64,000 bases of DNA from contig NZ_SRXU01000001.1 of NCBI RefSeq assembly GCF_004792695.1, positions 744,001 through 808,000 of the forward strand. The letters run 5' to 3'. Source of the stretch: Sphingomonas naasensis. Lineage in GTDB: Bacteria > Pseudomonadota > Alphaproteobacteria > Sphingomonadales > Sphingomonadaceae. Below, in pieces: positions 27,714-37,145 of the stretch (positions are counted from its first letter, which is position 1; each line of letters begins with the position of its first letter). A program made the position numbers and the translations under genes. The notes below the pieces were generated by a model. The model was not told where the DNA came from. It searched no databases and saw only the letters and a program-made list of their open reading frames with translations.

Positions 27714-30700
27714 TCAGAAGCTGGCCCGGATGATACCGGCGATGCGCCTGTCGGTATCGGTCCAGCTGTAGCGCGGATGGAGGACCGCACCTCCGACGTC
27801 CAGGAACGTGCGCGTGTTGAGCAAATTGGTGCCCTGCACGCCGATCTTGATGTTGTTGGTGATGTTGACGAGCAGCGATGCGTCGAGCTGGCCATAGTCC
27901 TCCGACCAGACCGGCGCGTTGAGGTTCGCCGCGGAGGTGGTCAGCAGATATTCGGAGCGCCAGTTATACGCCACCCGCGCCGAGACCCCGTATTTCTCGT
28001 AGATCGCGGCGAGGTTGTAGCTCCATTTCGACAACCCCTCGAGCGGCAGCGTCGTATCGTTCGCGTTGGTGATCTGGTTGGGATCGAGCGTGTTGACCGG
28101 CTGGTTGGCGCCGCCGGTGCTGTCGACATAGGTCAGGTTGCCCGAGAAGCCGAGCCCGCCGAGCGCGCCCGGGAGCATGTCGAAGAACTGGGTATAGGCG
28201 AATTCGAAGCCCTTGATCTTGCCCTTCTCACCATTGACCGCGCGGGTGACGTTGAAGGTCAGCGACTGGCCATTGTTGACATAGGTCTCGTCGACATTGC
28301 CCGAGATGATGTAGTTGCGGACATCCTTGTAAAAGGCCGCGAAGGTGATGCTGTTCGACTTACCGAAATAATATTCGGCGCTGAAATCGAACTGATCGGA
28401 CTTGGTCGGCTTCAGATAGGGATTGCCCGCCTGCCCGGTCAGCCCCTGGGGCTGCGCCAGCAGCGCGGTGCCCGCGGGATTGAGCGTGAAGCTGAGCGAC
28501 GCATAGGGCCTGAGCTGCGAGAAATTCGGGCGCACCATCGCCCTCCCCGCGGCGAAGCGCAGCTGCAGCTGATCGGTGACCTTGAGCCGCAGATTGAGCG
28601 TCGGCAGCACGTCGGTATAGCTGTTCTCGTAGGTGGCGTCGGACAGCCGCCCACCCGCGCCGTTGTTCGAGAAGGCGAGCGCGGTGGTCAGCCCCGAACA
28701 GGCCGGCGCGGTCGGCGTCGCGGTGCACGGCGAGGTGATCGTCCCGACGCTCAGATAGCCGGTCGCCTCGTTTTTGGTGCGGACGACGCGAACGCCGATA
28801 TTGCCGTCGAGGATGCCCGCGCCGAAGCGCAGCATGCCATAGCCGGCGAGCGTCTTTTCCTTCTGGGTGGCGACGCCGCCGAGGACATTGTCCGCCGCCG
28901 GATTGGCCGCGTCGAAGCTGGCATTGGTGAGCGGCGCCCAGCCCCAGCCCGAGGTCTCGGTGGCGCGGAGATAATTATAGGCCTGCCCGGTGCCGCCGCT
29001 CATCAGATCGGTCGACGGGAACCAGCCCACGCCTGGGACAGCAACGCTGCCGCGGAAGAAATCGTCATAGGTGAAGAGTTCGGACTGCTCCGGCAGGCCG
29101 GCATTGGGCGGATTCCCGGTCTGGTTGAGATAGACCGGGGCGCCGCCGCCATTGCCCCAGAACTGCATCGACAACAGGCCCCAATTATAGCCCGTCTGCC
29201 GCGTGACCGCCTCGCGATCGGTGGCGCGGACGCCGGCGCGGAACGATTTGAGGAAGCTGTCGTCGTCGAAGCTGTATTCGAGATCGAGCCGCTCGGCCCA
29301 TTGCCCGGCGCGGTTACGCTCGAGATGGTCCATCGCGGCGGCCCACCAGTAATTATTCTGGGCGCCGAGCGATGCGCCATTCTCGCGCGTGGTGACGCTG
29401 GGCGTATTCCCGCTGAGATCGAAGATGATGTCCGGACGGCGCGGATCGAAGCCGGGAGCGGCAGGATCGGCACCGGCGACGCCGAATTCGCTGAACCCGG
29501 TGAAGCTGTGGACGTTCGCCTTGGAGGTGATGCGCTGAACGTCGGCGCTGATCGCGAGATGGTCGCCGGGCGTCCATTTCCAGTTGAGCGAATAGTCGCG
29601 CGTGACCTTGTGCGATTTGCCGTATCGCGTGTCGAGATCCATGTTCGCGTTGCGATAGGTTCCGGCCTCGAGCACGCCGTCGTCGTTCAGCTGATAGGTC
29701 GAGTCATAGTCGGGGAGCTGATAGACGCCCTCGGCATGCTCCATGTCCTTCGGGTCGGCCGAGGAGATGAACGCCTCGGCAGTGAAGGTCATGTCGGAGC
29801 TGGGGCTCCACTGGAGCGAGCCATTGTACGAGGTGCGGCGCTGCTCCCAGTCGATCCGCCGCCAGCCGAGCGAGGAAGGCACGAGGATGTTCTGGAAAGC
29901 CGCGGGCGCCGTGGCGTTCGCGCGGCGGGTATAGGTACCGAGCTGGATGCTGTCGGTGCGGTTGCCGATATTGTTGATGCTGGCCGAGAGCAGGATGCCT
30001 ACCTCGCCGCCGCCGACGTTGAAGCGGTTGCTGTAGAGCGCATTGCCAGACCAATAGCCTTTGCCGCGCATGTCGGCGTAATTGTAGTCGGCCGAGACCG
30101 CGACGAGCTGCCCGGCCTGGTCGAAGGGCTTGCGCGTGCGCAGATTGACGATGCCGCCGACTCCGCCTTCGACCATCTCGGCCGACGGGTTCTTGTAGAC
30201 GTCGACGCCGGCGAGCAGATCGGGCGATACGTCCTCGAAGCTCAGCCCACGGCCGTTGTTCGCCGAGAATACGTCGCGCCCGTTGATTTCCGAGCGAACC
30301 CAGGAAAGCCCGCGGATGAAGACGCCGCCGCCTTCGGCGGCGAGGCGCGCCGGATCGCGGTTCTCGTTGGTGCGCTGAAGCGTGATGCCGGGGATGCGCT
30401 GGAGCGCTTCGGAAACCGATCGATCGGGAAGCGCGCCGATATCCTGCGCGGAGATCGAATCGACGATCTGATCGGCGTTGCGCTTGATGTTGCGCGCGCT
30501 GGTGAGCGAGGCGCGGATGCCGGTGACGACGACTTCGTCCTGCGACGTTTCCGGCGTCGTGGTTGTCTGGGTCTGGTCTTGCGGTGTCGCGGCGGCGACG
30601 ACCGGATCATCGGCGGCCAACGCCGGCGCCGCGAAGCCTGTGGCAATCAGTGCGAGCGTGGAAACACCGCAGCGAATCAATCCAGCGCGCGACCCGCCGG

Positions 30701-30722
30701 AACGCGAACGTACCTCGATCAT
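27714..30722 (-). CDS. TonB-dependent receptor, linked to tandem halogenases
   Basis: A 1002-residue outer-membrane receptor. It has a signal peptide ending APALAAD, a TonB-box-like DEVVVTGIRASL, a plug with QDIGALPDRSVSEALQRIPGITLQR and FIRGL, and a barrel ending in an aromatic (GIIRASF). The ATG at 30722 has GGAG four bases upstream. A LacI-type palindrome lies 109 bases upstream. The receptor is of the same broad class as the 7-kb TBDR and is followed by halogenases in the same way, so the two units probably handle chemically related ligands. The transported substrate is unknown. Confidence 0.94.
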   Translation of the reverse strand: MIEVRSRSGGSRAGLIRCGVSTLALIATGFAAPALAADDPVVAAATPQDQTQTTTTPETSQDEVVVTGIRASLTSARNIKRNADQIVDSISAQDIGALPDRSVSEALQRIPGITLQRTNENRDPARLAAEGGGVFIRGLSWVRSEINGRDVFSANNGRGLSFEDVSPDLLAGVDVYKNPSAEMVEGGVGGIVNLRTRKPFDQAGQLVAVSADYNYADMRGKGYWSGNALYSNRFNVGGGEVGILLSASINNIGNRTDSIQLGTYTRRANATAPAAFQNILVPSSLGWRRIDWEQRRTSYNGSLQWSPSSDMTFTAEAFISSADPKDMEHAEGVYQLPDYDSTYQLNDDGVLEAGTYRNANMDLDTRYGKSHKVTRDYSLNWKWTPGDHLAISADVQRITSKANVHSFTGFSEFGVAGADPAAPGFDPRRPDIIFDLSGNTPSVTTRENGASLGAQNNYWWAAAMDHLERNRAGQWAERLDLEYSFDDDSFLKSFRAGVRATDREAVTRQTGYNWGLLSMQFWGNGGGAPVYLNQTGNPPNAGLPEQSELFTYDDFFRGSVAVPGVGWFPSTDLMSGGTGQAYNYLRATETSGWGWAPLTNASFDAANPAADNVLGGVATQKEKTLAGYGMLRFGAGILDGNIGVRVVRTKNEATGYLSVGTITSPCTATPTAPACSGLTTALAFSNNGAGGRLSDATYENSYTDVLPTLNLRLKVTDQLQLRFAAGRAMVRPNFSQLRPYASLSFTLNPAGTALLAQPQGLTGQAGNPYLKPTKSDQFDFSAEYYFGKSNSITFAAFYKDVRNYIISGNVDETYVNNGQSLTFNVTRAVNGEKGKIKGFEFAYTQFFDMLPGALGGLGFSGNLTYVDSTGGANQPVNTLDPNQITNANDTTLPLEGLSKWSYNLAAIYEKYGVSARVAYNWRSEYLLTTSAANLNAPVWSEDYGQLDASLLVNITNNIKIGVQGTNLLNTRTFLDVGGAVLHPRYSWTDTDRRIAGIIRASF

Positions 30723-30830
30723 CAAACTCCCCCCTCCAGATCCGCAGAGGGAAAGAATGCGACCCCATGCCGCGCCCCCTCCCGTCCGCATCGCCCCCCG
30801 CCTCTATTCGGGCGGGGTCACGAGCATGTT

Positions 30831-30844
30831 TATTAGCGCTAACA
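30831..30844. promoter_or_regulatory. LacI-type operator between TBDR (30.7 kb) and M19 dipeptidase
   Basis: TATTAGCGCTAACA contains the perfect palindrome TTAGCGCTAA (30833-30842) and is the best match in the window to TGTTAGCGCTAACA. It stands in the 290-base divergent region, on the TBDR side, and stands out in an AT-richer patch. The repressor is not in the window. Confidence 0.65.
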
Positions 30845-31012
30845 ATTTTCACATACAAGTACCGAATCGGACCTTGACCGTCGTTGTCATGCAGGCAGGC
30901 GCTGCGACCTCGCCTATTCCCCGAAGCTATGGCGCGGCGGTTCGCGGCGGGCTGTACGGCCCCTCCGCGCCGCGCCATACCCAGGGCCGTCGCTGTTCAG
31001 CCGAGGTGCCCG

Positions 31013-32203
31013 ATGAAGAAACTCGCCCTGCTTGCCCTGCTCGCCGCCACTGCTTCCGCCACCTCCTATGCCGCGCCGGGCGACGACACCGATCTGCACA
31101 AGCGGCTGCTGACGCTCGACACGCATCTCGATACGCCGGCGCATTTCAGCCGCCCCGGCTGGAATTTCGGCGAGCGCCACGACCATGCGACCGATCCGGT
31201 GCAGGTCGATCTCGGCCGGATGGATGCGGGTGACCTCGATGGCGGGTTCTTCGTGATCTACACCGCGTCGGGGCCGCTGACCCCGGAGGGCTATGCCGCG
31301 GCGAAGGATTTCGCGCTCAGGCGTGCGGACGAGATCCACGCGATGCTCGCCAAATTCCCCGGCCGGATCGCGCTCGCCACCAAGGCGAGTGACGCCGCGC
31401 GGCTCGACAAGGCGGGCAAGCGCTTCGCTTTCATCAGCATCGAGAACAGCTATCCGTTGGGCGAGGATCTGTCGCTGCTCGGCGAGTTCTACAGGCGCGG
31501 CGTGCGCATGGCTTCGCCCGTGCATTTCCGGAACAACCAGTTCGCGGATTCGGCGACCAACAAGCCGAAGTGGAACGGCCTCAGCCCGCTCGGCAGGCAA
31601 TGGGTCGCCGAGATGAACCGGCTGGGGATGGTGCTCGACGCGAGCCACGCCTCGGACGCGGTGCTCGACCAGATGATAGCGCTATCGAAAACCCCGGTGA
31701 TCCTGTCACACTCGGGCTCGAAGGCGATCTTCGACCATGCCCGCAATCTCGACGATGCGCGCCTGCGCAGGCTCGCAGCATCGGGCGGGGCGATCTGCGC
31801 CAACGCCGCCTATCTGGGCGCGTCCAATCCCAATGCCGAACGCTCGGAGATTGCGGACAAGCTCGAGGACGCCGCGAAGCTGGGGCTGACCGCCGAGCAG
31901 GTCGCCACGCTCACCCGGCGGCTGCGCGAGATCGAGAAGACCGCGCCGTCGCAGCAGGCCGATTTCGAGACCTATATGCGGCTGGTGCTGCACCTGATCG
32001 AAGTGGCGGGGGTCGACCATGTCTGCTTCGGCGCCGACTGGGACGGCGGCGGCGGCGTCCCCGGCTTCGAGGATATCGATGCGCTTCCCAAGGTCACCGC
32101 GCGGCTCCGGCAGGCGGGCTATTCGGCGAAGGACATCGAGAAGATGTGGAGCGGCAACGTGCTGCGGCTGGTCCGCATCGCGGACGAGAAGAAGGGGCGC
32201 TGA
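31013..32203 (+). CDS. Membrane dipeptidase (peptidase family M19)
   Basis: A 396-residue exported zinc dipeptidase. The signal peptide is residues 1-21 (LLAATASATSYA). M19 landmarks: the first metal motif LDTHLDTPAH, Glu in ISIENSYPLG, His in VILSHSGSK and Asp in CFGADWDGGGG. It hydrolyses dipeptides, possibly D-amino-acid-containing ones, in the periplasm. The ATG at 31013 has GAGG upstream; a longer frame through the promoter region was rejected. It is divergent from the TBDR, and the shared region contains the LacI-type site. An unusual palindrome built from rare codons occurs inside the gene at 31675-31686. Confidence 0.92.
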   Translation: MKKLALLALLAATASATSYAAPGDDTDLHKRLLTLDTHLDTPAHFSRPGWNFGERHDHATDPVQVDLGRMDAGDLDGGFFVIYTASGPLTPEGYAAAKDFALRRADEIHAMLAKFPGRIALATKASDAARLDKAGKRFAFISIENSYPLGEDLSLLGEFYRRGVRMASPVHFRNNQFADSATNKPKWNGLSPLGRQWVAEMNRLGMVLDASHASDAVLDQMIALSKTPVILSHSGSKAIFDHARNLDDARLRRLAASGGAICANAAYLGASNPNAERSEIADKLEDAAKLGLTAEQVATLTRRLREIEKTAPSQQADFETYMRLVLHLIEVAGVDHVCFGADWDGGGGVPGFEDIDALPKVTARLRQAGYSAKDIEKMWSGNVLRLVRIADEKKGR

Positions 32204-32213
32204 CGCTCTAACC

Positions 32214-32348
32214 CGTCACCCCGGCCTTGTGCCGGGGTCCACCAGGCTGGAAAGCGAAAAGCTAGAGGTCCGCGCGGCGACGTTCCCGCCACTGCCGCCG
32301 ACTTCTCCCGTTCGGCGCTGTGGACCCCGGCACAAGGCCGGGGTGACG
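32214..32348. repeat. REP-like inverted repeat pair (29-bp arms)
   Basis: Two perfect 29-bp inverted copies (32214-32242 and 32320-32348) are separated by 77 bases. Each arm contains its own palindrome, core CCCCGGCCTTGTGCCGGGG. They fill the gap between the convergent dipeptidase and outer-membrane factor genes. The layout is that of a REP/BIME-type intergenic element; it may also end transcription from both sides. No transposase is near. Confidence 0.85.
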
Positions 32349-32354
32349 ACTGGG

Positions 32355-33758
32355 TCAGGTGGTCTGCCACCCGCCCCCCAGCGCCTTGAACAGATCGACC
32401 TGGGTATCGGCGATCTGCGCGTCGGCGGCGGCCAGCGCCGCCTCGGCGTCGGCGAAGGTGCGCTCGGCATCGAGCAAGGCGAGGCTGTCGATATCCCCTT
32501 CACGCTGGCGTGCGCGGGCGATGTTGACCGCGGCCTGCGCCTCGTTCCACGCGGCCTGCAGCGCGCCGCGGCGCTCGAGCGCATGGGCATAGGCCGAGAG
32601 CGCGGTCTCGGTTTCCTGCAGCGCGCCGAGCACGACGCCGTCGAAGGTGGCGAGCGCGGCCTGCGTGTCGGCCTCGGCGGCCTGCACCCGCGCGCGCGCC
32701 GGCTCGGGATTGACCGCCCAGTTGAGCAACCCGCCGAGCAGCCAGCGCAGCGGCCCGCCGGTGAAGATCTCGCCAATGTCGTTTCCGGTCGAGCCGACCG
32801 ATCCGCCCAGCGTTATCCGCGGATAGAGATCGGCGGTGGCGACGCCGATCCGCGCGGTGTTGGCCGCAAGGCGGCGCTCGGCGGCGCGGACATCGGGGCG
32901 ACGCGCGAGCAACGCAGCGCCGTCGCCCACCGGGATCGGCTGGTTGAGGCGTAGCGTCTCGGTGCGCGCGCGCGCCGTGTCGGGCAGGCCCGCCGGCGTG
33001 CGTCCGGTGAGCATGGCGAGGCGGAACAGCGCCGCGTCGCGCTGGGCGGCGAACGCGGGCACCTCGGCCTGGCGCTGGTTGCGCAGCGCGCCGATCCGGG
33101 CAGTGTCGAGCCGGGTCGCGAGGCCGACATTGCGGCGGCGCTCGGTGAGGTCGATCGACTGGTCGAGCAGCTTCACGATGCGCTCGGCGACCGCGAGCCG
33201 CTCGGCGGCGGAGGCGGCGTCGGCATAGGCACGCGCGGTCTCGGCGGCGACGATCACGCGCACCGCGTCGGCATCGGCCTCCGCCGCGGCGACATCGCCG
33301 CGGCTGGCCTCGACGTTGCGCGAGACGCGGCCGAACAGGTCGACTTCGTAGCTCACATCGAGCCCGGCATCGATCTGCCAGTCCTCGCGCGGCGCGCCGG
33401 GCGCACGCTGGCCTTCGGGCGAGCGCGCATAGTTCGCGCCGGCACCCACGTTCGCCTGCGGCAGCCGGTCGGCATTGGCGCCGCGCAGCCCCGCGCGGGC
33501 GCGGGCGATGCGGGCGACGGCGACGCGGACATCGGTGTTGGCGGCGAGCGCGTCGGCGACGAGCTGGTCGAGCACCGGATCGTTATAGAGCCGCCACCAG
33601 TCGCCCTTGACCGGCTCGGGGGTGACCGCGGGGCTGGTCGCGACGAAGCTGCCGGCGGCGGTCTGCGGATGGACCGGGGCGACATAATCGGGGCCGGCGG
33701 CGCAAGCGGCCAGAGCGAGCGCCGAGGCCGTGGCGAGGATGTTGCGATAGATGATCAT
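32355..33758 (-). CDS. RND efflux outer-membrane factor lipoprotein (NodT/OprM family)
   Basis: A 467-residue TolC-like channel of the NodT family. A lipoprotein signal is followed by the lipobox LAACAAGPDY (Cys at about residue 19). The mature part has two OEP repeats with long Ala-rich coiled-coil helices and landmarks WWRLYNDPVLDQLV, YEVDLFGRVSRNVEASRGD, LLARRPDVRAAERRLAA and a second barrel segment. It forms the outer-membrane duct of the pump encoded upstream. The ATG at 33758 has a perfect AGGAGG seven bases upstream. A 13-bp hairpin lies in the 50-base gap after the pump gene. It is the last gene of the efflux operon. Confidence 0.94.
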   Translation of the reverse strand: MIIYRNILATASALALAACAAGPDYVAPVHPQTAAGSFVATSPAVTPEPVKGDWWRLYNDPVLDQLVADALAANTDVRVAVARIARARAGLRGANADRLPQANVGAGANYARSPEGQRAPGAPREDWQIDAGLDVSYEVDLFGRVSRNVEASRGDVAAAEADADAVRVIVAAETARAYADAASAAERLAVAERIVKLLDQSIDLTERRRNVGLATRLDTARIGALRNQRQAEVPAFAAQRDAALFRLAMLTGRTPAGLPDTARARTETLRLNQPIPVGDGAALLARRPDVRAAERRLAANTARIGVATADLYPRITLGGSVGSTGNDIGEIFTGGPLRWLLGGLLNWAVNPEPARARVQAAEADTQAALATFDGVVLGALQETETALSAYAHALERRGALQAAWNEAQAAVNIARARQREGDIDSLALLDAERTFADAEAALAAADAQIADTQVDLFKALGGGWQTT

Positions 33759-33771
33759 TTGATTTCCTCCT

Positions 33772-33802
33772 GCCGTCATCCCGGGGATGCCGGGATGACG
33801 GC
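33772..33802 (-). repeat. Intra-operon hairpin between pump and outer-membrane factor
   Basis: A perfect 13-bp stem (33772-33784 with 33790-33802; arm GCCGTCATCCCGG) closes a 5-base loop in the 50-base gap between the RND pump and NodT-type genes. There is no T-run. It may stabilise or process the mRNA; it also resembles a REP half. Confidence 0.6.
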
Positions 33803-33808
33803 TAGTGG

Positions 33809-36800
33809 TTATTCGGCGGGCTGCAGCACGGGTTCGACATGCCCGCCCGATCCACGCCGCCTGCGCGCGAGACGCTGTCCAAGCCCGCGGCAGACGACGT
33901 AGAAGGTGGGGGTGAAGAGCAGGCCGAACGCGGTCACGCCCATCATCCCGAAGAACACCGCAGTGCCCAGCGCCTGGCGGAGCTCGGCCCCTGCCCCGCT
34001 CGCGATCAGCAGCGGCACGGCGCCGAGGATGAAGGCGAACGAGGTCATCAGGATCGGCCGCAGGCGATCGCGCGCGGCACGCACCGCGGCTTCCACCGGC
34101 GACAACCCGTCCTGCGCCTCGGCCTGTTGGGCGAACTCGACCACGAGGATCGCGTTCTTCGCGGCGAGCGCGATCAGCACGACGAGGCCGATCTGGGTGA
34201 GCACATTGTTGTCCATGCCCCGCAGATTCACGCCGGCCATTGCCGCGAGTAGACACATCGGCACGATCAGCACGATCGCGAGCGGCAATGTCAGGCTCTC
34301 ATATTGCGCCGCCAGCACGAGGAAGACGAACAGCACGGCCAGTCCGAACACGAGGCCCGCGGTGCTTCCCGCCATCTTCTGCTGATAGGCGATTCCGGTC
34401 CATTCGGCGCCGTAGCCGGGCGGCAGTTCGGCGGCGAGCTTCTCCATCGAGTCGAGCGAGGCGCCCGAGCTGTAGCCCGGCGCGGTGTCGCCATCGACCT
34501 CGACCGCCGGGAACAGATTGTAGCGTGTGACGCGATACGGCCCGGTCTTGTTTTCGAAGGTCGACACCGAACCGATCGGCACCATCTCGCCCGAGTTCGA
34601 ACGGGTCTTCAGATTGGCGATGTCCGCCTCGGTCGCCCGGAACGGCGCATCGGCCTGCGCGGTGACGCGATAGGTGCGGCCGAGCATGTTGAAGTCGTTG
34701 ACGAAGGTCGAGCCGAGATAGACGTTGAGCGCCTCGAACACCCGCTCCGGGGGCACCCCGAGCAGGTTTGCCTTGCGCCGGTCGATATCGGCGAAGACGC
34801 GCGGCGTGGCGGTGTTGAAGAAGGTGTAGATCTGCTGGAGACCCGGCGTCTGGTTGGCCTTGCCGATCAGCCCGAACGCGGTCTTGCCGAGCTGGTCATA
34901 GCCGTGCTCGCCGCGATCCTGCACCATCAGCCGGAAGCCGCCGGCAGAGCCGATGCCCTGGATGAGCGGCGGCGGGACCACCAGCAGCATCGCCTCGTTG
35001 ATGTCGGCGGTGCGCTTGCGCGCCTCGTTCATGATGTCGGCATAATTGACGCCGAGCTTCTTGCGCTCCTCGAACGACAGCAGCGGCACATAGGCAGCGG
35101 CAGAATTCGGGGCGAGCGTCTGCGACGGACCGTCGAAGCCGGCGAGCATCACCGAGCCCTTGACGCCCTTGATCGGCAGGATGCGCGCGACGACCTTGCG
35201 CATCACTTCGTCGGTACGCTCGAGCGACGAGCCCGGCGGCAGCTGGATCACGGTGAGGAAATAGCCCTGGTCCTGCGCCGGGATGAAGCCGACCGGCGTC
35301 ACCCAGAACATGCCCACCGTCGCGGCGATCAGGCCGGCATAGGCGACCATCATCCGCTTGGGTCGGGTGACCAGTGCGCGGGTGAGCCGTGAATAGCCTT
35401 CGCTCATCCGCTCGAAGCCGCGGTTGAACAAGTCGGCACCGCGATTGACGACGCGTGCGATCGGGCCCTTGGGTTCGCCCTCGTGCCCCTTGAGCAGCAA
35501 GGCGGCGAGCGCGGGCGACAGGGTCAGCGAGATGAGCAGCGAGATCGCGGTGGCCACCGAGATCGTCACGGCGAACTGCTTGTAGAAGGCGCCCGACAGG
35601 CCGTTCAGGAACAGGGTCGGCAGGAACACCGCGAGCAGCACGAGGACGATCGCGACGAGCGCGCCCGACACTTCGTCCATCGAGGTCCGCGCCGCCTCGA
35701 GCGAGGACATGCCCCGTGCGAGGTTGCGCTCGACATTCTCGACCACGACGATCGCGTCGTCGACGACGATGCCGATCGCCAGCACCAGGCCGAACAGCGA
35801 GAGGTTGTTGAGCGAGTATCCCAGCGGCAGCAGCACCGCCATCGTGCCGATCAGCGAGACCGGGATCGCCACCACCGGGATGATCGCCGCACGCCATTTC
35901 TGGAGGAAGACGATGACCACCAGCACGACGAGCAGGATCGCCTCGCCCAGCGTGTGATAGACCGCGTCGATCGACTGGGCGATGAACTCGGTCGGGTTGT
36001 AGATGACGCGATATTCGAGGCCCTTGGGGAAGTTCTTCGAAAGCGTCTTCATCTCGTTCTCGACCGCCTGCGCGGCGGCGAGCGCATTCGAGCCCGGCCG
36101 CTGGAAGGCGGCGAGGATCACGGTCGGCTGGTTCGAGAGATAGGTGTTGGAGTTGTAGTCCGCGGCGCCCAGCTCGACGCGCGCGACGTCGCTCACGCGG
36201 ACCTGACGGCCTGCGGCATCGGTGCGGATCACGACCTGGCCGAACTCGGCGGGGTCCTTCAGGCGCCCCTGCGTCTCGATGTTGAGCTGGAAGGCATTGC
36301 CGCTCGGCGTCGAGCCGGGCTGGCCGAGCGTGCCGGCGGCGACCTGGATGTTCTGCGCACGGAGCGCCTGGACGATGTCGCCCGCGGTCAGATCGAGCGC
36401 GGCGGCACGACCCGGATCGATCCACACGCGCATCGCATAATCGCGCGCGCCGAACATGCGGACGTCGCCGACGCCCTCGATCCGGGCGAGCCGGTCCTTG
36501 ACCTGGGTGAGCGCGTAATTCGAGATGTAGCTGCGATCGATCGAATTGTCGGGCGAGATCAGGTTCACCACCATCAGGAAGTCCGGGGTGGTTTTCCGGG
36601 TCACGACGCCGAGGCGCTGCACCTCCTCGGGCAAACGCGGGATCGCGACCGCGACGCGGTTCTGCACCAGCACCTGCGCGGCATCGAGATCGGTACCCGA
36701 CTTGAAGGTAACGGTGATCGTCACCGCGCCGTCGCCGGTCGACTGCGACGACTGGTAGAGCATGTCGTCGACCCCGTTGATTTCCTGCTCGATCGGCGCG

Positions 36801-36991
36801 GCGACGGTCTCGGCGACCGTCTCGGCCGAGGCGCCGGGATAGGCGGCGGTGACCGTCACCGTCGGCGGGACGATGTCGGGATATTGCGAGATCGGAAGCG
36901 CGAGATAGGCGATCGCACCGATGATCGTGATCACGACCGCGATGACCGCCGCGAAGATCGGGCGCGTGATGAAGAAACGCGAGAGGCGCAT
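33809..36991 (-). CDS. RND multidrug efflux permease (HAE1/AcrB family)
   Basis: A 1060-residue inner-membrane proton-driven pump of the AcrB type with 12 membrane segments and two large periplasmic loops. Landmarks: FFITRPIFAAVIAVVITIIG and LPISQYPDIVPPTVTV at the N-terminus, the Asp pair in VVDDAIVVVENVER (helix 4), FLPTLFLNGLSGAFYKQFAVT and, in the second half, LVVLIALAAKNAILVVEFA. It works with the adaptor (37146-38414) and outer-membrane factor (32355-33758). The ATG at 36991 has GAGGAG upstream. Substrates are probably hydrophobic drugs or plant phenolics, by family only. Confidence 0.95.
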   Translation of the reverse strand: MRLSRFFITRPIFAAVIAVVITIIGAIAYLALPISQYPDIVPPTVTVTAAYPGASAETVAETVAAPIEQEINGVDDMLYQSSQSTGDGAVTITVTFKSGTDLDAAQVLVQNRVAVAIPRLPEEVQRLGVVTRKTTPDFLMVVNLISPDNSIDRSYISNYALTQVKDRLARIEGVGDVRMFGARDYAMRVWIDPGRAAALDLTAGDIVQALRAQNIQVAAGTLGQPGSTPSGNAFQLNIETQGRLKDPAEFGQVVIRTDAAGRQVRVSDVARVELGAADYNSNTYLSNQPTVILAAFQRPGSNALAAAQAVENEMKTLSKNFPKGLEYRVIYNPTEFIAQSIDAVYHTLGEAILLVVLVVIVFLQKWRAAIIPVVAIPVSLIGTMAVLLPLGYSLNNLSLFGLVLAIGIVVDDAIVVVENVERNLARGMSSLEAARTSMDEVSGALVAIVLVLLAVFLPTLFLNGLSGAFYKQFAVTISVATAISLLISLTLSPALAALLLKGHEGEPKGPIARVVNRGADLFNRGFERMSEGYSRLTRALVTRPKRMMVAYAGLIAATVGMFWVTPVGFIPAQDQGYFLTVIQLPPGSSLERTDEVMRKVVARILPIKGVKGSVMLAGFDGPSQTLAPNSAAAYVPLLSFEERKKLGVNYADIMNEARKRTADINEAMLLVVPPPLIQGIGSAGGFRLMVQDRGEHGYDQLGKTAFGLIGKANQTPGLQQIYTFFNTATPRVFADIDRRKANLLGVPPERVFEALNVYLGSTFVNDFNMLGRTYRVTAQADAPFRATEADIANLKTRSNSGEMVPIGSVSTFENKTGPYRVTRYNLFPAVEVDGDTAPGYSSGASLDSMEKLAAELPPGYGAEWTGIAYQQKMAGSTAGLVFGLAVLFVFLVLAAQYESLTLPLAIVLIVPMCLLAAMAGVNLRGMDNNVLTQIGLVVLIALAAKNAILVVEFAQQAEAQDGLSPVEAAVRAARDRLRPILMTSFAFILGAVPLLIASGAGAELRQALGTAVFFGMMGVTAFGLLFTPTFYVVCRGLGQRLARRRRGSGGHVEPVLQPAE

Positions 36992-37104
36992 GGGCCTGCT
37001 CCTCGTTGGAGGGGTTCAAAATGCTTCGTTCGGGCCAGCTGGCAGGCGGCACGCGGGTGGCGGGCCGCCCGCGGACGGGCTCAGGGCGAACGTGTGGTTT
37101 GGGT

Positions 37105-37141
37105 CCTGCCGCCGGGCTCTTGGGGACCGCCCGGCGGCAGG
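37105..37141 (-). repeat. Hairpin in the adaptor-pump intergenic gap
   Basis: A perfect 12-bp GC stem (37105-37116 with 37130-37141; arm CCTGCCGCCGGG) and 13-base loop begin four bases after the adaptor stop. They lie within the 154-base gap before the pump gene. It has no T-run on the minus strand, so it is more likely a stability or attenuation element than a terminator. Confidence 0.6.
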
Positions 37142-37145
37142 TCGG

